From: CAUZIR01 sp965250195
GTDB lineage: Bacteria; Chloroflexota; Dehalococcoidia; Lucifugimonadales; UBA2962
Assembly: GCA_965250195.1 (NCBI GenBank)
Contig: OZ252295.1
Coordinates: 1,798,001-1,862,000 of the forward strand
DNA: 64,000 nucleotides
Direction: 5' to 3'
Below, piece by piece: positions 34,470 to 43,752 of this stretch; positions within the stretch are counted from its first letter, which is position 1; each line of letters starts with the position of its first letter. The position numbers and the translations under genes are program-made. A model generated the notes under the pieces. The model ran no database searches, was not told the DNA's origin, and saw nothing but the letters and a program-made list of their open reading frames with translations.

Positions 34470-35338
34470 TGCTCGCCGAAGTAAACGGCACCCGCATCTT
34501 TTACGAAACCATCGGCTCGGGTCGGCCGGTCTACGTGCTGCACGGCGGGCTGGGCTACGACCACAGCTATTTTCGACCTTGGTTCGACCCCTGGGCCGAG
34601 CGTTTCAAAGTCGTGTTTTACGATCATCGCGGCTGCGGCCGGTCTGACCGTCCCGGGACAATGGCCGACGTCACTCACGAGACTTGGATCGACGACCTGG
34701 ACGCGCTCAGGGCCCATCTCGGTGACGAGAGCTTCGTAATATCAGGCAACTCCTACGGCGGCGTGCTGGCGCAGGAGTATGCACTGAAGTACCCGGAGCG
34801 CCTCGACGGCATGGTGCTCATCACTTCGTTACCCGCATTCGACTACCAGGACCTCATCAACGAGAGGGCTCGGAGGCGAGGAACGCCCGAGCAGGTGCAT
34901 GCGGTCGAGAACGAGTTCGCCCGCGGCACCGGCACCGACGAAAACCTAAAGCGCCTCGCCGAAATCGTCTTGCCGCTCTACTTCCACAGATACGATCCCG
35001 AGATCGGTCGGCAGATCGGCGAGCGCATGATCTACAGTGCCATGGCCTGGGACCGGGGTTTTGACGATCCACTGCCGACGTGGTCAGTGGTCGATCAGTT
35101 GCACGAAATACAGACGCCGACGTTAATGGCGGCGGGGGCCGACGACTGGGTCGCGCCGATCGAAGTGGGCTCCCAGCGCATACACGACGGCCTGCCCAAT
35201 TCCAAGATGCTTACCTTCGAGCACAGCGGCCATTTCCCCTTTATCGAAGAGCAGGGCCGATTCTTCACCGAGGTCGGCGACTGGATAGCCGCACTCCCTC
35301 CGGTTAGCTGGGTGCAAAGCGACGCCGTTGCACTGTAG
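34469..35338 (+). CDS. Alpha/beta hydrolase, proline-iminopeptidase-like
   Basis: This 289-aa protein has the oxyanion motif HGGLG, the YDHRGCGRSD segment, the nucleophile elbow GNSYGG and the catalytic His in EHSGHFPF. It belongs to the same subfamily as the genes at 42908 and 43838. GTG at 34469 overlaps the preceding TAG. It is a cytoplasmic ester or peptide hydrolase of unknown substrate. Confidence 0.85.
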   Translation: MLAEVNGTRIFYETIGSGRPVYVLHGGLGYDHSYFRPWFDPWAERFKVVFYDHRGCGRSDRPGTMADVTHETWIDDLDALRAHLGDESFVISGNSYGGVLAQEYALKYPERLDGMVLITSLPAFDYQDLINERARRRGTPEQVHAVENEFARGTGTDENLKRLAEIVLPLYFHRYDPEIGRQIGERMIYSAMAWDRGFDDPLPTWSVVDQLHEIQTPTLMAAGADDWVAPIEVGSQRIHDGLPNSKMLTFEHSGHFPFIEEQGRFFTEVGDWIAALPPVSWVQSDAVAL

Positions 35339-35393
35339 AGCTTGCGGTCACGACTCGCCCGATGGCGCGGCTTTGTGCGTCAACTGCGGCGCC

Positions 35394-36533
35394 TCAAGTG
35401 TCCGTGGAGCCGGTTTCTCCGTCGCCTGGGGCGACTGCTTCATCACCGTCTGATTGTTCCGATTCGGGCCCACCCGGTTCGTCTGGAGGTCCGGGTGGTT
35501 CACCCGGTTTCGAATACGGTGGCCCCGACTCTGTCAGGCCTAGCTCGGCGGCAAGCACCTCGCTAGTGAACGTGCCGGGAGCCGCGGTCCTGGCTCTGAG
35601 GTCCAGATAAAGGACCGTTATCAGAATGATCGACGGCGGCACCAACAACGTCCCGGCCACGATATCGCCGATGACAGGGATCAGGCCGACCGTGAATTGC
35701 AACACTGTCCCGGCCACAAGATAGAACGCCACCAGCACCAGCACGTACCCGGCGACCATCCACCAGTTGCCCCTGGTCATCCGGAGGCTCTCGTTGATCG
35801 ACTCGGACGGCCCGGTTCGCCGGACAAGCGCAACTATTGGGGCGAACAGCAGCCGGACCGCCAGGTAGACACCGGCGATCACACCCAGCACCAGGGCTGG
35901 GCCGCCGATCACCATCATCAGTGCGATCGTCACGAATACCACGACCACGACAATCAGCGAGATCACGAGCGTGGTCAGCGCCAGGGGCAGGAGCCTGTCG
36001 AACGCGCGCCTCATGCTCACTGCGAGAGGCACTCTCACGTTCAATCGTGACTCCAATACCACCCATGTCATGGCCGCCTCAGAGACGGCGAACGCCACCC
36101 AGATGAAGATCGCCGCTATCACCGCCGCCGCCCAATTGACCTCCAGGTCAGCCAGGTTGTCGAAGACACTCGAAGCCGGCTCGGACGACTCCTCCGCGAC
36201 GACGTCTCCCAGCAGGTTCCCCGGGTCCCCTACGTCACCTACGTCCCGTAGGTCGCCCTGATCCTCAAGGTCAACGAATATCTCCGCATTGCGTTCGACC
36301 GTCTCGACGAACCCTGCTTCCCTTGTTTCTCCTGCCGTGTCGCCCGACGAGCCTTCGAACACCAACGCTTCTCCCGCCAGCGATCCCACAAGAAACACCA
36401 CGGCCTGGGCGACGAACGCGATTGCGATGAGGCGCCACGCATTGCGCCGGTAGATGTCAACCACAACGTCGATGGTCTTGCGGAACAGGAGCGGCCTGAA
36501 TATCGAGTCGTCAGGCTCGTGGGGTTCGATCAA
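35394..36533 (-). CDS. Polytopic membrane protein, GPDPase-membrane-domain-like
   Basis: The 379-aa product has six or so hydrophobic segments: about 35-55, 130-160 and several between 180 and 330. An acidic extracellular loop lies between the first two, and the C-terminal tail is Pro/Gly/Ser-rich. The topology and the internal VGLIPVIGDIVAG stretch resemble the membrane domain family next to glycerophosphodiesterases and DUF4013-like proteins. It starts with TTG overlapping the phosphotriesterase-like stop (TTGA). Confidence 0.6.
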   Translation of the reverse strand: MIEPHEPDDSIFRPLLFRKTIDVVVDIYRRNAWRLIAIAFVAQAVVFLVGSLAGEALVFEGSSGDTAGETREAGFVETVERNAEIFVDLEDQGDLRDVGDVGDPGNLLGDVVAEESSEPASSVFDNLADLEVNWAAAVIAAIFIWVAFAVSEAAMTWVVLESRLNVRVPLAVSMRRAFDRLLPLALTTLVISLIVVVVVFVTIALMMVIGGPALVLGVIAGVYLAVRLLFAPIVALVRRTGPSESINESLRMTRGNWWMVAGYVLVLVAFYLVAGTVLQFTVGLIPVIGDIVAGTLLVPPSIILITVLYLDLRARTAAPGTFTSEVLAAELGLTESGPPYSKPGEPPGPPDEPGGPESEQSDGDEAVAPGDGETGSTDT

Positions 36534-37480
36534 GCGAGGAACCGCCGGGGATTGTCCACCGTCAGCGTCGTTATCTGCGCCTCAGACGCACCCAGCTCCC
36601 TCAGCCGGGGAAGTACGCGTAGGGGTATGAAGCTGTAACCGTCCGGGTTGCCCGCCTGCAGGTCCGACATCTGGTCGGATGTGAACACACCGACCGAGAT
36701 CCAAAAATCGTGGCTCAGTAATAACTGCCGCTCGTACCCGGCTTCGACGAGCTTCCAAATCGTCTCCATACGCGTGGCCGCGTCGGGCGTGCCCTCCCGG
36801 TGGCCGTAGTTCGCCATGTGATCCAATCCCAGCCAGACGCCCCTTTTCAGCAGCGAGATCAGGTACGGGATATCGTCTGTGTCGTCGCTGTGGCCGATGC
36901 ACACCTTTCCGGGGTCCACGCCCTCCCTCTCGAACACCTCCACCTGCATCTCGCCCGTTCGGCCCGGCGCCCAGGTATGCGTCGAAATCGGCGTGCCAGT
37001 GGCCAGGCTTGCCAGAGCCGCCGCTTTCAGCGACAGCTCGGCCCCCGGCGTCAGCCCCTCCGAGTCGGTTGACGCCTTTATCAGTGCCGGTTTTACCCCC
37101 GTGCCCTCGATCCCGTCCTCAATCTCCCGCACGAAAAGCCGTGCCACGCGCTCTGCTCCCGTCGTCAAAAATGTCCTTGGCACGTCCAGCCAGGTGCCGG
37201 TTGAGCAGGCGATGTTCACCCCCGATTCTTTCGACACCCGTTGGAGGAGCCTTACGTCTCGCCCGATGTCGAACGTCGTCAGGTCCACGATCGTTTCGAC
37301 CCCCTGCTCGCGAACGCGTTTGAGCGCCGTCACGGCCCGCCCGGCCACCTCTTTCGTGTCAACGAGATCCGGGTACGTATGGGGAATGCCGCCCGAGGTC
37401 TCCATCACGTGCTCGTGGGGCAACGTGAACCCGAGCGATTCGGCGTCTACGGGGCCGAGAACGGTCTCAATAGTGGCCAT
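36530..37480 (-). CDS. Phosphotriesterase-family hydrolase 1 (Lys type)
   Basis: The 316-aa TIM-barrel enzyme has the HxH pair in TLPHEHVM, the bridging lysine in ALIKAST (normally carboxylated), His residues in STHTWAP and CIGHSDD, and the late Asp in LSHDFW. This family includes phosphotriesterases and lactonases. Native substrates are probably lactones. Its first 14 nt overlap the end of the upstream membrane protein gene. Confidence 0.88.
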   Translation of the reverse strand: MATIETVLGPVDAESLGFTLPHEHVMETSGGIPHTYPDLVDTKEVAGRAVTALKRVREQGVETIVDLTTFDIGRDVRLLQRVSKESGVNIACSTGTWLDVPRTFLTTGAERVARLFVREIEDGIEGTGVKPALIKASTDSEGLTPGAELSLKAAALASLATGTPISTHTWAPGRTGEMQVEVFEREGVDPGKVCIGHSDDTDDIPYLISLLKRGVWLGLDHMANYGHREGTPDAATRMETIWKLVEAGYERQLLLSHDFWISVGVFTSDQMSDLQAGNPDGYSFIPLRVLPRLRELGASEAQITTLTVDNPRRFLA

Positions 37481-38237
37481 CTGTGTTTCCTCCTGTTAGG
37501 TCGGTCAGGCAAATCAGCTGGTAAATGCCCCAGGCGAACGGGACGTAACCCAGGTACCCGAGTACGGGCATCTCGAAAATCATCGCATAGCCGAGATATG
37601 GGATGTCGTAAACCCACTTCGGTGCCGCCCAGAAGTTCCACATCTCCCAAAGCGCCCCGCACAAAAGCCCTGCGAAAGCGACGGCCACTAGCGTTTGCCA
37701 CCGGCCTGCGGCGACTTGTGCAACCAGGCTCTGGCCCCGTACGAAGCCGACGGCCGCGTCCAGAATCAAAAACGGCCCCACCCAGACCAGGGGGAAGAAC
37801 ATATCCGGCAGGGCAAACACCAGGCCCGTCGCCGTCAGCCCGGCGGCGGCTTCGACTCTGAGCAGGCCGTATCCGAACGTCGTGGCCGGGCCCGATTCGG
37901 GCCCCGGCATCCTCCCGATCAACGCCCGCCCAACCATCAGCCGCGAGGCTGCGTCCAGCGCCGGAATCACGGTCGAGAACGCTATCGAGGCGAATACGGC
38001 GTACTCGACGTCGTTGTAGGGGTGAGTCAGCAGGTACTCCCAGTTGTCGACCCGCGTGTTGACCGCCTCGAACCACCACCACACCGGCACCGACGCCAGC
38101 GCCAGTGCCGCGTGGCGACGCCAGCCCGGATGGCCGCCCGGTCCGGCGGCGTACATGAGCAGCGCAGCACCGAACCAGAGCCCGGTGAAAAACAGGGGAC
38201 TCCAGTAGCTGCTCACCGACCACAGCAGGGCCAGCAC
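37467..38237 (-). CDS. Polytopic membrane protein, 5' end uncertain
   Basis: From GTG at 38237 the frame encodes 256 aa with about six to seven hydrophobic helices and Trp-rich borders (SVPVWWWFEAVNTR). Just upstream, another frame encodes a plausible N-terminus (DRKAMALVLVAAALLGT) that stops shortly after this point. A one-base shift near 38240 would join the two and place the start close to the MetE-like stop. I therefore suspect a frameshift. Function unknown. Confidence 0.6.
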   Translation of the reverse strand: MLALLWSVSSYWSPLFFTGLWFGAALLMYAAGPGGHPGWRRHAALALASVPVWWWFEAVNTRVDNWEYLLTHPYNDVEYAVFASIAFSTVIPALDAASRLMVGRALIGRMPGPESGPATTFGYGLLRVEAAAGLTATGLVFALPDMFFPLVWVGPFLILDAAVGFVRGQSLVAQVAAGRWQTLVAVAFAGLLCGALWEMWNFWAAPKWVYDIPYLGYAMIFEMPVLGYLGYVPFAWGIYQLICLTDLTGGNTDGHY

Positions 38238-38335
38238 GTCCCAAGCAACGCGGCCGCAACCAGGACCAGCGCCATCGCCTTTCGGTCGGTGGCCCGCACC
38301 GTGGCAATCGAAACTTGAATGGCCCGGCGGCCCCT

Positions 38336-39418
38336 CTAGCCGTGCCGCTCGCGCAAAATGGCTGCCGCCTCCGCCTCTCGCGTGAGCTTGAGGTAGCACT
38401 CGTCCAGCGGAATGTTGTGCCGGATGTCCGGTGCGAATCCGCAGTCCGGGTTCAGACTGAGCCGGTCGCCGTCCACATACTTCATGGCCTCTTCGACGCG
38501 GCCGACAATGTCGTCGGCGGTGGGAATTGCCTCTGAGCGCGGGTCCAGGCACCCTAGCCCCACCAGCTTGTCTTCGGGAAGCTCCTTGAGGATCGACACA
38601 CTCCCGGTCACCGGAATGGAGAACTCCATCACGAACTGGTCCACGTCAATCTTCCCCAGCGTCTCGATAATCGGCTCGTAGCCGCCCTCCCAGTGCCAGC
38701 CCCGGTTCAGCGAGTTCCACCGGCACATGTGCATGCTCAGCCGCACGTCGTCTATGCCGGAGACCATCTCGTTAATCTTGGCCGCGCCTAGGTCCAGGTC
38801 GTATTGCCGGTCGCCGTAGACGGGGTCCTTATTCGGGTCCAGCAGTGATGCCATGTCGGGCTCGTCAATCTGAATCACGTCCACCCCGGCATTGCGCAGG
38901 GCCACTATCTCGTCGTGCAGAATCGGCACCAGCGCGTCAACGAAATCCTCCCGCTTCGGGTAGGCCTTCGTCGAGTAGTCCGGGTCCCAGAGGCGCGCGC
39001 CCAGGATGTACGGCGAGGGGATGCAGACCTTCGTCCCCAGGTCGGTGCTCGCGACGAGAAACCTGGCCTCTTCTGCCGCCAGACCCGGCTTCACCACCCT
39101 CAATGGTTCTGCAACAAATATGCCGAACCGCACTCCGGGTCTGGGGTCGACCGCGAAGCCCTCGCAAACGTCCGCGATCACGTGGGTGTAGGCGTGTCGT
39201 CGCCACTCCCCGTCGCTGACCAGGTCGATGCCGGCCGACTCCTGTAGTGCGATGGCGTAGCCTACGGCGGCGTCCATCCGCGGTGTGCGGGCGGCCTCGG
39301 CCGACGCCGGGCCTGGGCTGGACGGCAGCATGTCGCGCACCGGTGCCGTGCGGGGGAGGCTTCCCACCACACCGGCGGCGAATTTCTTGTTCAGCTTGCT
39401 ACTAATAGTGCCGGGCAT
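38336..39418 (-). CDS. Cobalamin-independent methionine-synthase-II-like protein
   Basis: This 360-aa protein is a MetE C-terminal-type barrel. HMC (in LSMHMCRW) and C in NPDCGF, with an intervening acidic strand, supply the zinc thiolate site. QIDEPD is the characteristic strand. It lacks the N-terminal half of full MetE, so it is more likely a methyltransferase or 5-methyltetrahydropteroyl-type enzyme of a catabolic route. ATG at 39418 is preceded by a leader repeat that ends GCGGAGAAC. It is the first gene of a probable operon running to 35394. Confidence 0.8.
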   Translation of the reverse strand: MPGTISSKLNKKFAAGVVGSLPRTAPVRDMLPSSPGPASAEAARTPRMDAAVGYAIALQESAGIDLVSDGEWRRHAYTHVIADVCEGFAVDPRPGVRFGIFVAEPLRVVKPGLAAEEARFLVASTDLGTKVCIPSPYILGARLWDPDYSTKAYPKREDFVDALVPILHDEIVALRNAGVDVIQIDEPDMASLLDPNKDPVYGDRQYDLDLGAAKINEMVSGIDDVRLSMHMCRWNSLNRGWHWEGGYEPIIETLGKIDVDQFVMEFSIPVTGSVSILKELPEDKLVGLGCLDPRSEAIPTADDIVGRVEEAMKYVDGDRLSLNPDCGFAPDIRHNIPLDECYLKLTREAEAAAILRERHG

Positions 39419-39421
39419 GGC

Positions 39422-39480
39422 GAGTGTTCTCCGCTCTCTTCGTTCGCTCCATGGCACTTCGGCTCATGGTCTCATCGCTT
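39422..39480 (-). repeat. Intergenic leader repeat, copy A
   Basis: Read on the minus strand, this contains GAAGCGATGAGACCATGAGC at its distal end and GAGCGGAGAACAC just before the MetE-like ATG. It aligns with copies at 41760 and 51303. The GGAG at the proximal end can serve as Shine-Dalgarno. Confidence 0.6.
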
Positions 39481-39592
39481 CTCAGTGGGCCGCTTCGCTA
39501 TCTTGATTACGCGTGCATTGAATCATTGCGGGCTCCCCTGCACAATGCGCCCTGGCACTTGGGACTGCCCGCAGGGCAGCAGAGGAGGCTAG

Positions 39593-40549
39593 ATGACGAC
39601 GAAAATCATCCTCGATATGGACCCCGGCGTGGACGACGCGTTGGGTATCATCCTCGCTTTGCGCTCGCCTGAGCTTGAAGTCCTTGCCATCACCACCGTC
39701 GCCGGTAACGTCGGTGTCGATCACTGCACCCGCAACACCCTTCGAGTGCTCGCATTGCTGGGCAGGCACGATATCCTCGTGGCTCGCGGGGCGAGCCGGC
39801 CGCTGCGTGCCCGGCCGCACGACGCCGCCTCCGTGCACGGAGGCGGCGGCCTCGGCGCGCTTGGCGACGCCTACTACCCGGCGCTGGATGAGAGCCTTCT
39901 GACACAAGAACCCGCTCCAGAGTTGATCGCACGTCTGGTCGCCGAACACCCCGGCGAAGTTACCGTTTTGTCAGACGGTCCCATCACCAATCTCGCTGAC
40001 GCCATTCGTCGTCACCCGGCACAGATGGCGCGGGCAAAGGCCATCCAGGCGATGAACGGCGCGGTCAACGTGCCCGGTAACATACCCCCGCTGGGCGCCG
40101 CCGAGTTCGACGCCTACTGCGACCCCGACGCCCTGGCCGAGGTGCTCGATTTCACGGTGCCGGTGACTCTCGTGCCATTAGACGTCACCCACGCCTTGCC
40201 CCTGTATCGCTCCGTCGCTCAGGCAGAATTCGGAAACCGGGACGACGCCGTCTCTCGCTTCATCCTCGACTCGTCCGTACACTACATGGACTTCTACCTG
40301 CGCGACCAGGGCCACGACGGGTGCTACCTGCACGACCCACTCAACGTCGCAATCGCCATCGACCCGTCGCTGGTGCAGACCGAGGCCATGCGCATCCACG
40401 TAGACGTCTCCGAAGGCCCGGCCAGGGGTTTTACGATTCCCCACAGGCATCCGAGATTGGAAAAACCCGAGCCCAACTGCGAAGTCGCCCTCACGGTTGA
40501 TACCGATCGCTTCATGAGTCTGTTCCTCGCCCGTATGAAGTCGGGCTAG
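39593..40549 (+). CDS. Inosine/uridine-preferring nucleoside hydrolase
   Basis: The 318-aa enzyme has the calcium-binding DMDPGVDD motif at residues 8-15, NGA (in AMNGAVN), AEFDAYCDP and a C-terminal HDPLNVA with the final Asp. All are hallmarks of the IU-nucleoside hydrolase family. It releases ribose from nucleosides. Its 3' end overlaps the convergent cytidine deaminase by 4 nt. Together they point to nucleoside salvage. Confidence 0.9.
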   Translation: MTTKIILDMDPGVDDALGIILALRSPELEVLAITTVAGNVGVDHCTRNTLRVLALLGRHDILVARGASRPLRARPHDAASVHGGGGLGALGDAYYPALDESLLTQEPAPELIARLVAEHPGEVTVLSDGPITNLADAIRRHPAQMARAKAIQAMNGAVNVPGNIPPLGAAEFDAYCDPDALAEVLDFTVPVTLVPLDVTHALPLYRSVAQAEFGNRDDAVSRFILDSSVHYMDFYLRDQGHDGCYLHDPLNVAIAIDPSLVQTEAMRIHVDVSEGPARGFTIPHRHPRLEKPEPNCEVALTVDTDRFMSLFLARMKSG

Positions 40550-40941
40550 TCGAGCGTAAAGCCGTACGGTAGCAACTCAGACGCGCAGGCCTCGACATGC
40601 TCGCCGTCGGTGCCGGGGAACGTCACGGTCGGGTCCCCAAACTCCATCATCACCTGCCTGCACGCCCCGCACGGGGCGCACGGCTTGCTCTCCCGGTTTG
40701 CTACCGCGACGGCGACCAGCCGCATGCCCGGCCCTTCTGTTGCTACGGCTGCTGCTATGGTGGCCTGTTCGGCGCAGATCGCCAGGCCGTAAGAGGCGTT
40801 CTCAACGTTGCAGCCGGAGAACACCGCTCCGGTTCCCGTCAGCACCGCCGCCCCCACGTGAAACTGCGAGTAGGGGGCGTAGGAGCGCTCCGAGGCCATC
40901 TCAGCGGCCTTTGCCAAGGCCGCATCGCTTCGGCATTTCAC
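40546..40941 (-). CDS. cdd: Cytidine deaminase
   Basis: The 131-aa product is a complete tetrameric-type cytidine deaminase: YSQFHVGAA, CNVENASYG, zinc ligand and proton shuttle in CAEQ, and PCAPCGACRQ with the other two zinc cysteines. Most homologues have CAER; here Gln replaces Arg. It converts cytidine or deoxycytidine to uridine. Confidence 0.92.
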   Translation of the reverse strand: MKCRSDAALAKAAEMASERSYAPYSQFHVGAAVLTGTGAVFSGCNVENASYGLAICAEQATIAAAVATEGPGMRLVAVAVANRESKPCAPCGACRQVMMEFGDPTVTFPGTDGEHVEACASELLPYGFTLD

Positions 40942-40975
40942 GGTTGATTACAAGTCCTCGCCGTCATGCAATGAC

Positions 40976-41758
40976 TCACTCGGCTAGAGTCCCGCCGTCG
41001 GCTACTAGGGCGTGGCCGTGCACGAACGTCGCCCCGTCCGAGCACAGCCAGGCGACCGTGTGCGCTATCTCTTCGGGTGTCCCGTATCGGCCAAGGGGCA
41101 CCAGCTTCAGCCAGTCAGCCTCCGCCTCGGGGAACTTTTCCCAGTAGTCCTCGTTCCCCGGCGTGCGCAGAATGCCGGGTGCGATAGCGTTAATGCGGAT
41201 GCCGTGCCTGGCGTACTCCAGCGCCGCCGACTTGGTCAGGCCGACCACCGCGTGCTTGCTCGCCGAGTAGGCAGACTGCGTCTCGTACGAAGCCAGTCCC
41301 CGCATCGACGACGTGTTTACGATCACCCCTCTGGTTTGGGAGTCACCGACAAGCGGTTGCGTTTTCATCTGGCGGATCTGCGCCCGCATCCCCAGCCACA
41401 CCCCGCGCACGTTGACCGCGAACGTGTGGTCGAAATCCTCTTCTGTCAGTTCGTCTGTGTTCACCCCGGCAGAAACCACCCCGGCGTTGTTGTGGGCGAA
41501 GTCCAGTCGTCCGAATTTCTCTATGGTCCTGACCACGGCGCGGTCCGAGTCAGCCGCCAGCGATACGTCCCCCGTCACCAGCAGTGCGTCGCCGCCCGTC
41601 GCCTCGACCATCGCCACCGTCTCTGCGCCCCCGTCCGTGTTGACGTCCACCACCGTGATCGCCGCCCCGTCCGCCGCCAGTCGCAGCGCCGTCGCCCGGC
41701 CAATGCCCGAGGCGGCGCCCGTCACCAGTGCAACGCGCCCGGTGAAGTCGTAGGTCAC
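40976..41758 (-). CDS. Short-chain dehydrogenase/reductase
   Basis: This 260-aa classical SDR has TGAASGIG, NNAG, the catalytic YSASK and a C-terminal HALVADGGTLAE. The acidic residue after beta-2 (VVDVN) favours NAD. GTG at 41758 lies 7 nt after GGAG in the leader repeat. The substrate is unknown. Confidence 0.87.
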   Translation of the reverse strand: MTYDFTGRVALVTGAASGIGRATALRLAADGAAITVVDVNTDGGAETVAMVEATGGDALLVTGDVSLAADSDRAVVRTIEKFGRLDFAHNNAGVVSAGVNTDELTEEDFDHTFAVNVRGVWLGMRAQIRQMKTQPLVGDSQTRGVIVNTSSMRGLASYETQSAYSASKHAVVGLTKSAALEYARHGIRINAIAPGILRTPGNEDYWEKFPEAEADWLKLVPLGRYGTPEEIAHTVAWLCSDGATFVHGHALVADGGTLAE

Positions 41759-41759
41759 G

Positions 41760-41825
41760 CGTGTTCTCCGCTCACGGGGTTCTCTCTAGGGCTCTTCGCG
41801 CGAGGGCTCATCGCTTCGGCAATCA
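41760..41825 (-). repeat. Intergenic leader repeat, copy B
   Basis: Minus-strand reading gives GAAGCGATGAGCCC, then a GAAGAGCCCT segment and CCCCGTGAGCGGAGAAC, ending at the SDR start. It matches copy C over most of its length. Confidence 0.65.
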
Positions 41826-41830
41826 ATCCT

Positions 41831-42892
41831 TCACGCAAAAGTTAGTGCTCTCGCCGGGTTGTCGATTAGCACGGTGTCGATCTGGGCCTGCGTCCAGCCC
41901 CGGCCCCTCATGCGGGGCACGATGTTCTCCGGTATATGCGCATACCCTTTGCCGCCGAACCGGACCATCTGAATCTTCACAAAATTGTCCTGGGCGATGA
42001 CCACCTGGTCGCCGTAGCCGTGCTCGAACAGCCACTCCAGCATCCACAGCCGGTGGTCGTCGTTGGTCACCACGAATTCCGTCGTGCCGGTCGTCTGGGC
42101 GGCGGCCAGCTCCGACCACTCCAGTCCGAACGTGTCGAACTCCAGATAGCATCCATAATCGGCCAAATCGCCAATCCAGCTGGGATCGAAACAGAGACTG
42201 AGGTGCCCGAATATGACATGCTTCGGGTCGGCCCCGGCCGACACCAGCATCTCCATGATCGGCACTGGCGAGTCCTTGTGAAAACCCGGATGAATCAGTA
42301 TCGGCGTGCCCGTTTCGGCCTGTGCTCGCGCCGACGCCCGCAGCACCTTCGCCTCGTTCGGCGTCATGGGCACGTGGTTGCCCACCTCGCCGATGACACC
42401 CGTCCTGACCTCCGTATTGCCGACACCCGTGGTTACGTCCGCGACGATCTCCTCGAAAATCGAATCCTCTGTGCGCTCGTCCATGTCCGGCGGGTGCGAG
42501 AGCGGCACGTAGTAGCTGCCGCCCATGACGATCTGCACGCCGGTCGCCCGCGAGATACGGGCCAGCGCCAGTGGGTCGCGGGCGATGCCCACGCTGGTCG
42601 CGTCCACCATCGAGACGCCCCCGGCCAGCCTGTATCGCATGAGCTCCTCGACCGCTGTTTGCTCATCGTAAAGGTGAGTGTTGTCCTTCATCGTCGTCCA
42701 ATAACGGACGACGTCCGACACGTTGTCAGTCGTGACCCGTTCCTCCACGAAGCCCCGGGCGGTGGCCTCGTCGGGCATGACGAAATTGCACTCCACGTCC
42801 ACCAGCAGGTGCTCGTGGGTCAGCGTAAAGCCCAGCGTACCGGGCTCGATCAGCCCCAGCACCGTCTGAACTTTTCCCGACTGATTGGTCAT
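41831..42892 (-). CDS. Phosphotriesterase-family hydrolase 2 (Glu type)
   Basis: The 353-aa barrel enzyme has HEH in LTHEHLLV, His in LIHPGFH and VIFGHLS, and the last Asp in IAQDN. The bridging residue is a glutamate (VIGEVG), as in E. coli Php and some lactonases, rather than the lysine of classical phosphotriesterase. It probably hydrolyses lactones. It precedes the alpha/beta hydrolase stop by only 15 nt, so it is likely co-transcribed with it. Confidence 0.87.
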   Translation of the reverse strand: MTNQSGKVQTVLGLIEPGTLGFTLTHEHLLVDVECNFVMPDEATARGFVEERVTTDNVSDVVRYWTTMKDNTHLYDEQTAVEELMRYRLAGGVSMVDATSVGIARDPLALARISRATGVQIVMGGSYYVPLSHPPDMDERTEDSIFEEIVADVTTGVGNTEVRTGVIGEVGNHVPMTPNEAKVLRASARAQAETGTPILIHPGFHKDSPVPIMEMLVSAGADPKHVIFGHLSLCFDPSWIGDLADYGCYLEFDTFGLEWSELAAAQTTGTTEFVVTNDDHRLWMLEWLFEHGYGDQVVIAQDNFVKIQMVRFGGKGYAHIPENIVPRMRGRGWTQAQIDTVLIDNPARALTFA

Positions 42893-42907
42893 GTCGGCAG
42901 GGAAAGG

Positions 42908-43741
42908 CTAGTGCAACCCAGCGAGAAATTCGCGTAAAACACGGAGAAACTTCTCGTTCTCCTCAGCGAAAATCATGTGGGCGCTGTGCTCGAACATCAC
43001 GAGCTTGGAGCCCGGAATGCCCCAGTGCAGCCGGCCCGGCCCCTGCTCGTACGGCGTGACGAAGTCGTCCGCCCCGCTCAGCACCAGCGTCGGAACGGTA
43101 ATTTCATGCAGCCGATCCATCACGTCGTGCTGAGTGTGTATGTCGATGAACCCCCGGTTGTACCCGGCCGCCGAGTAGACCGCGTTCGGGTTCTCGGCCT
43201 TCGCTGCCTCGCTGTCCATGTCGTGGAAGTACAGCGCGCCGATGGACGCCGCCATCTCCTCCATGTCCTCGTCGTTGGCCACGTGGTTGAAGAACTGCTG
43301 CTCGATGGCTTGCACCTGTTCGGGATTCCCCTTGGCGCGCACCTTTTCCAGAATCACGTCCGTGTAGTCCCAGGCTGGGTATGTGGTGCCGAGTATCAGG
43401 CCCCGTAGGTGCTCTTGGTGACGCAGCGCGTAGTGCTGGGCCAACAGGCCCCCGTAGGAGTGGCCCAGCAGCACCATCTTCTCGATCCCCAGGTGCTCCC
43501 TGAGCGCGTCCCCGTCGTCCGCCCACGTCGAGTGGAACACGTCGTTCAGTGAGGCGGGTCGTTCAGAGCGGCCGTTCCCGCGATGGTCGTAGAAGATCAG
43601 CGTGTAATCCTCTGGCAGCGGATCCACCCAGGGCCGGAAGTAGGTGTGGTCGAATCCGAGTCCGCCGTGCATGAACATGAGGGGAGGGCCGTCGCCCACA
43701 GTCTCGTAGAACAGCCGGGTCCCATTAACGTTTGCGAACAA
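42908..43741 (-). CDS. Alpha/beta hydrolase, proline-iminopeptidase-like
   Basis: The 277-aa enzyme has HGGLGFD, YDHRGNGRS, the nucleophile GHSYGG and the catalytic EHSAHM. It is a close paralogue of the next gene upstream (43838-44671) and of 34469. It starts with TTG after GAGGGA supplied by the tandem hairpin repeat. It is a hydrolase of small esters or amides. Confidence 0.85.
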   Translation of the reverse strand: MFANVNGTRLFYETVGDGPPLMFMHGGLGFDHTYFRPWVDPLPEDYTLIFYDHRGNGRSERPASLNDVFHSTWADDGDALREHLGIEKMVLLGHSYGGLLAQHYALRHQEHLRGLILGTTYPAWDYTDVILEKVRAKGNPEQVQAIEQQFFNHVANDEDMEEMAASIGALYFHDMDSEAAKAENPNAVYSAAGYNRGFIDIHTQHDVMDRLHEITVPTLVLSGADDFVTPYEQGPGRLHWGIPGSKLVMFEHSAHMIFAEENEKFLRVLREFLAGLH

Positions 43742-43752
43742 TCTCTTATGTC

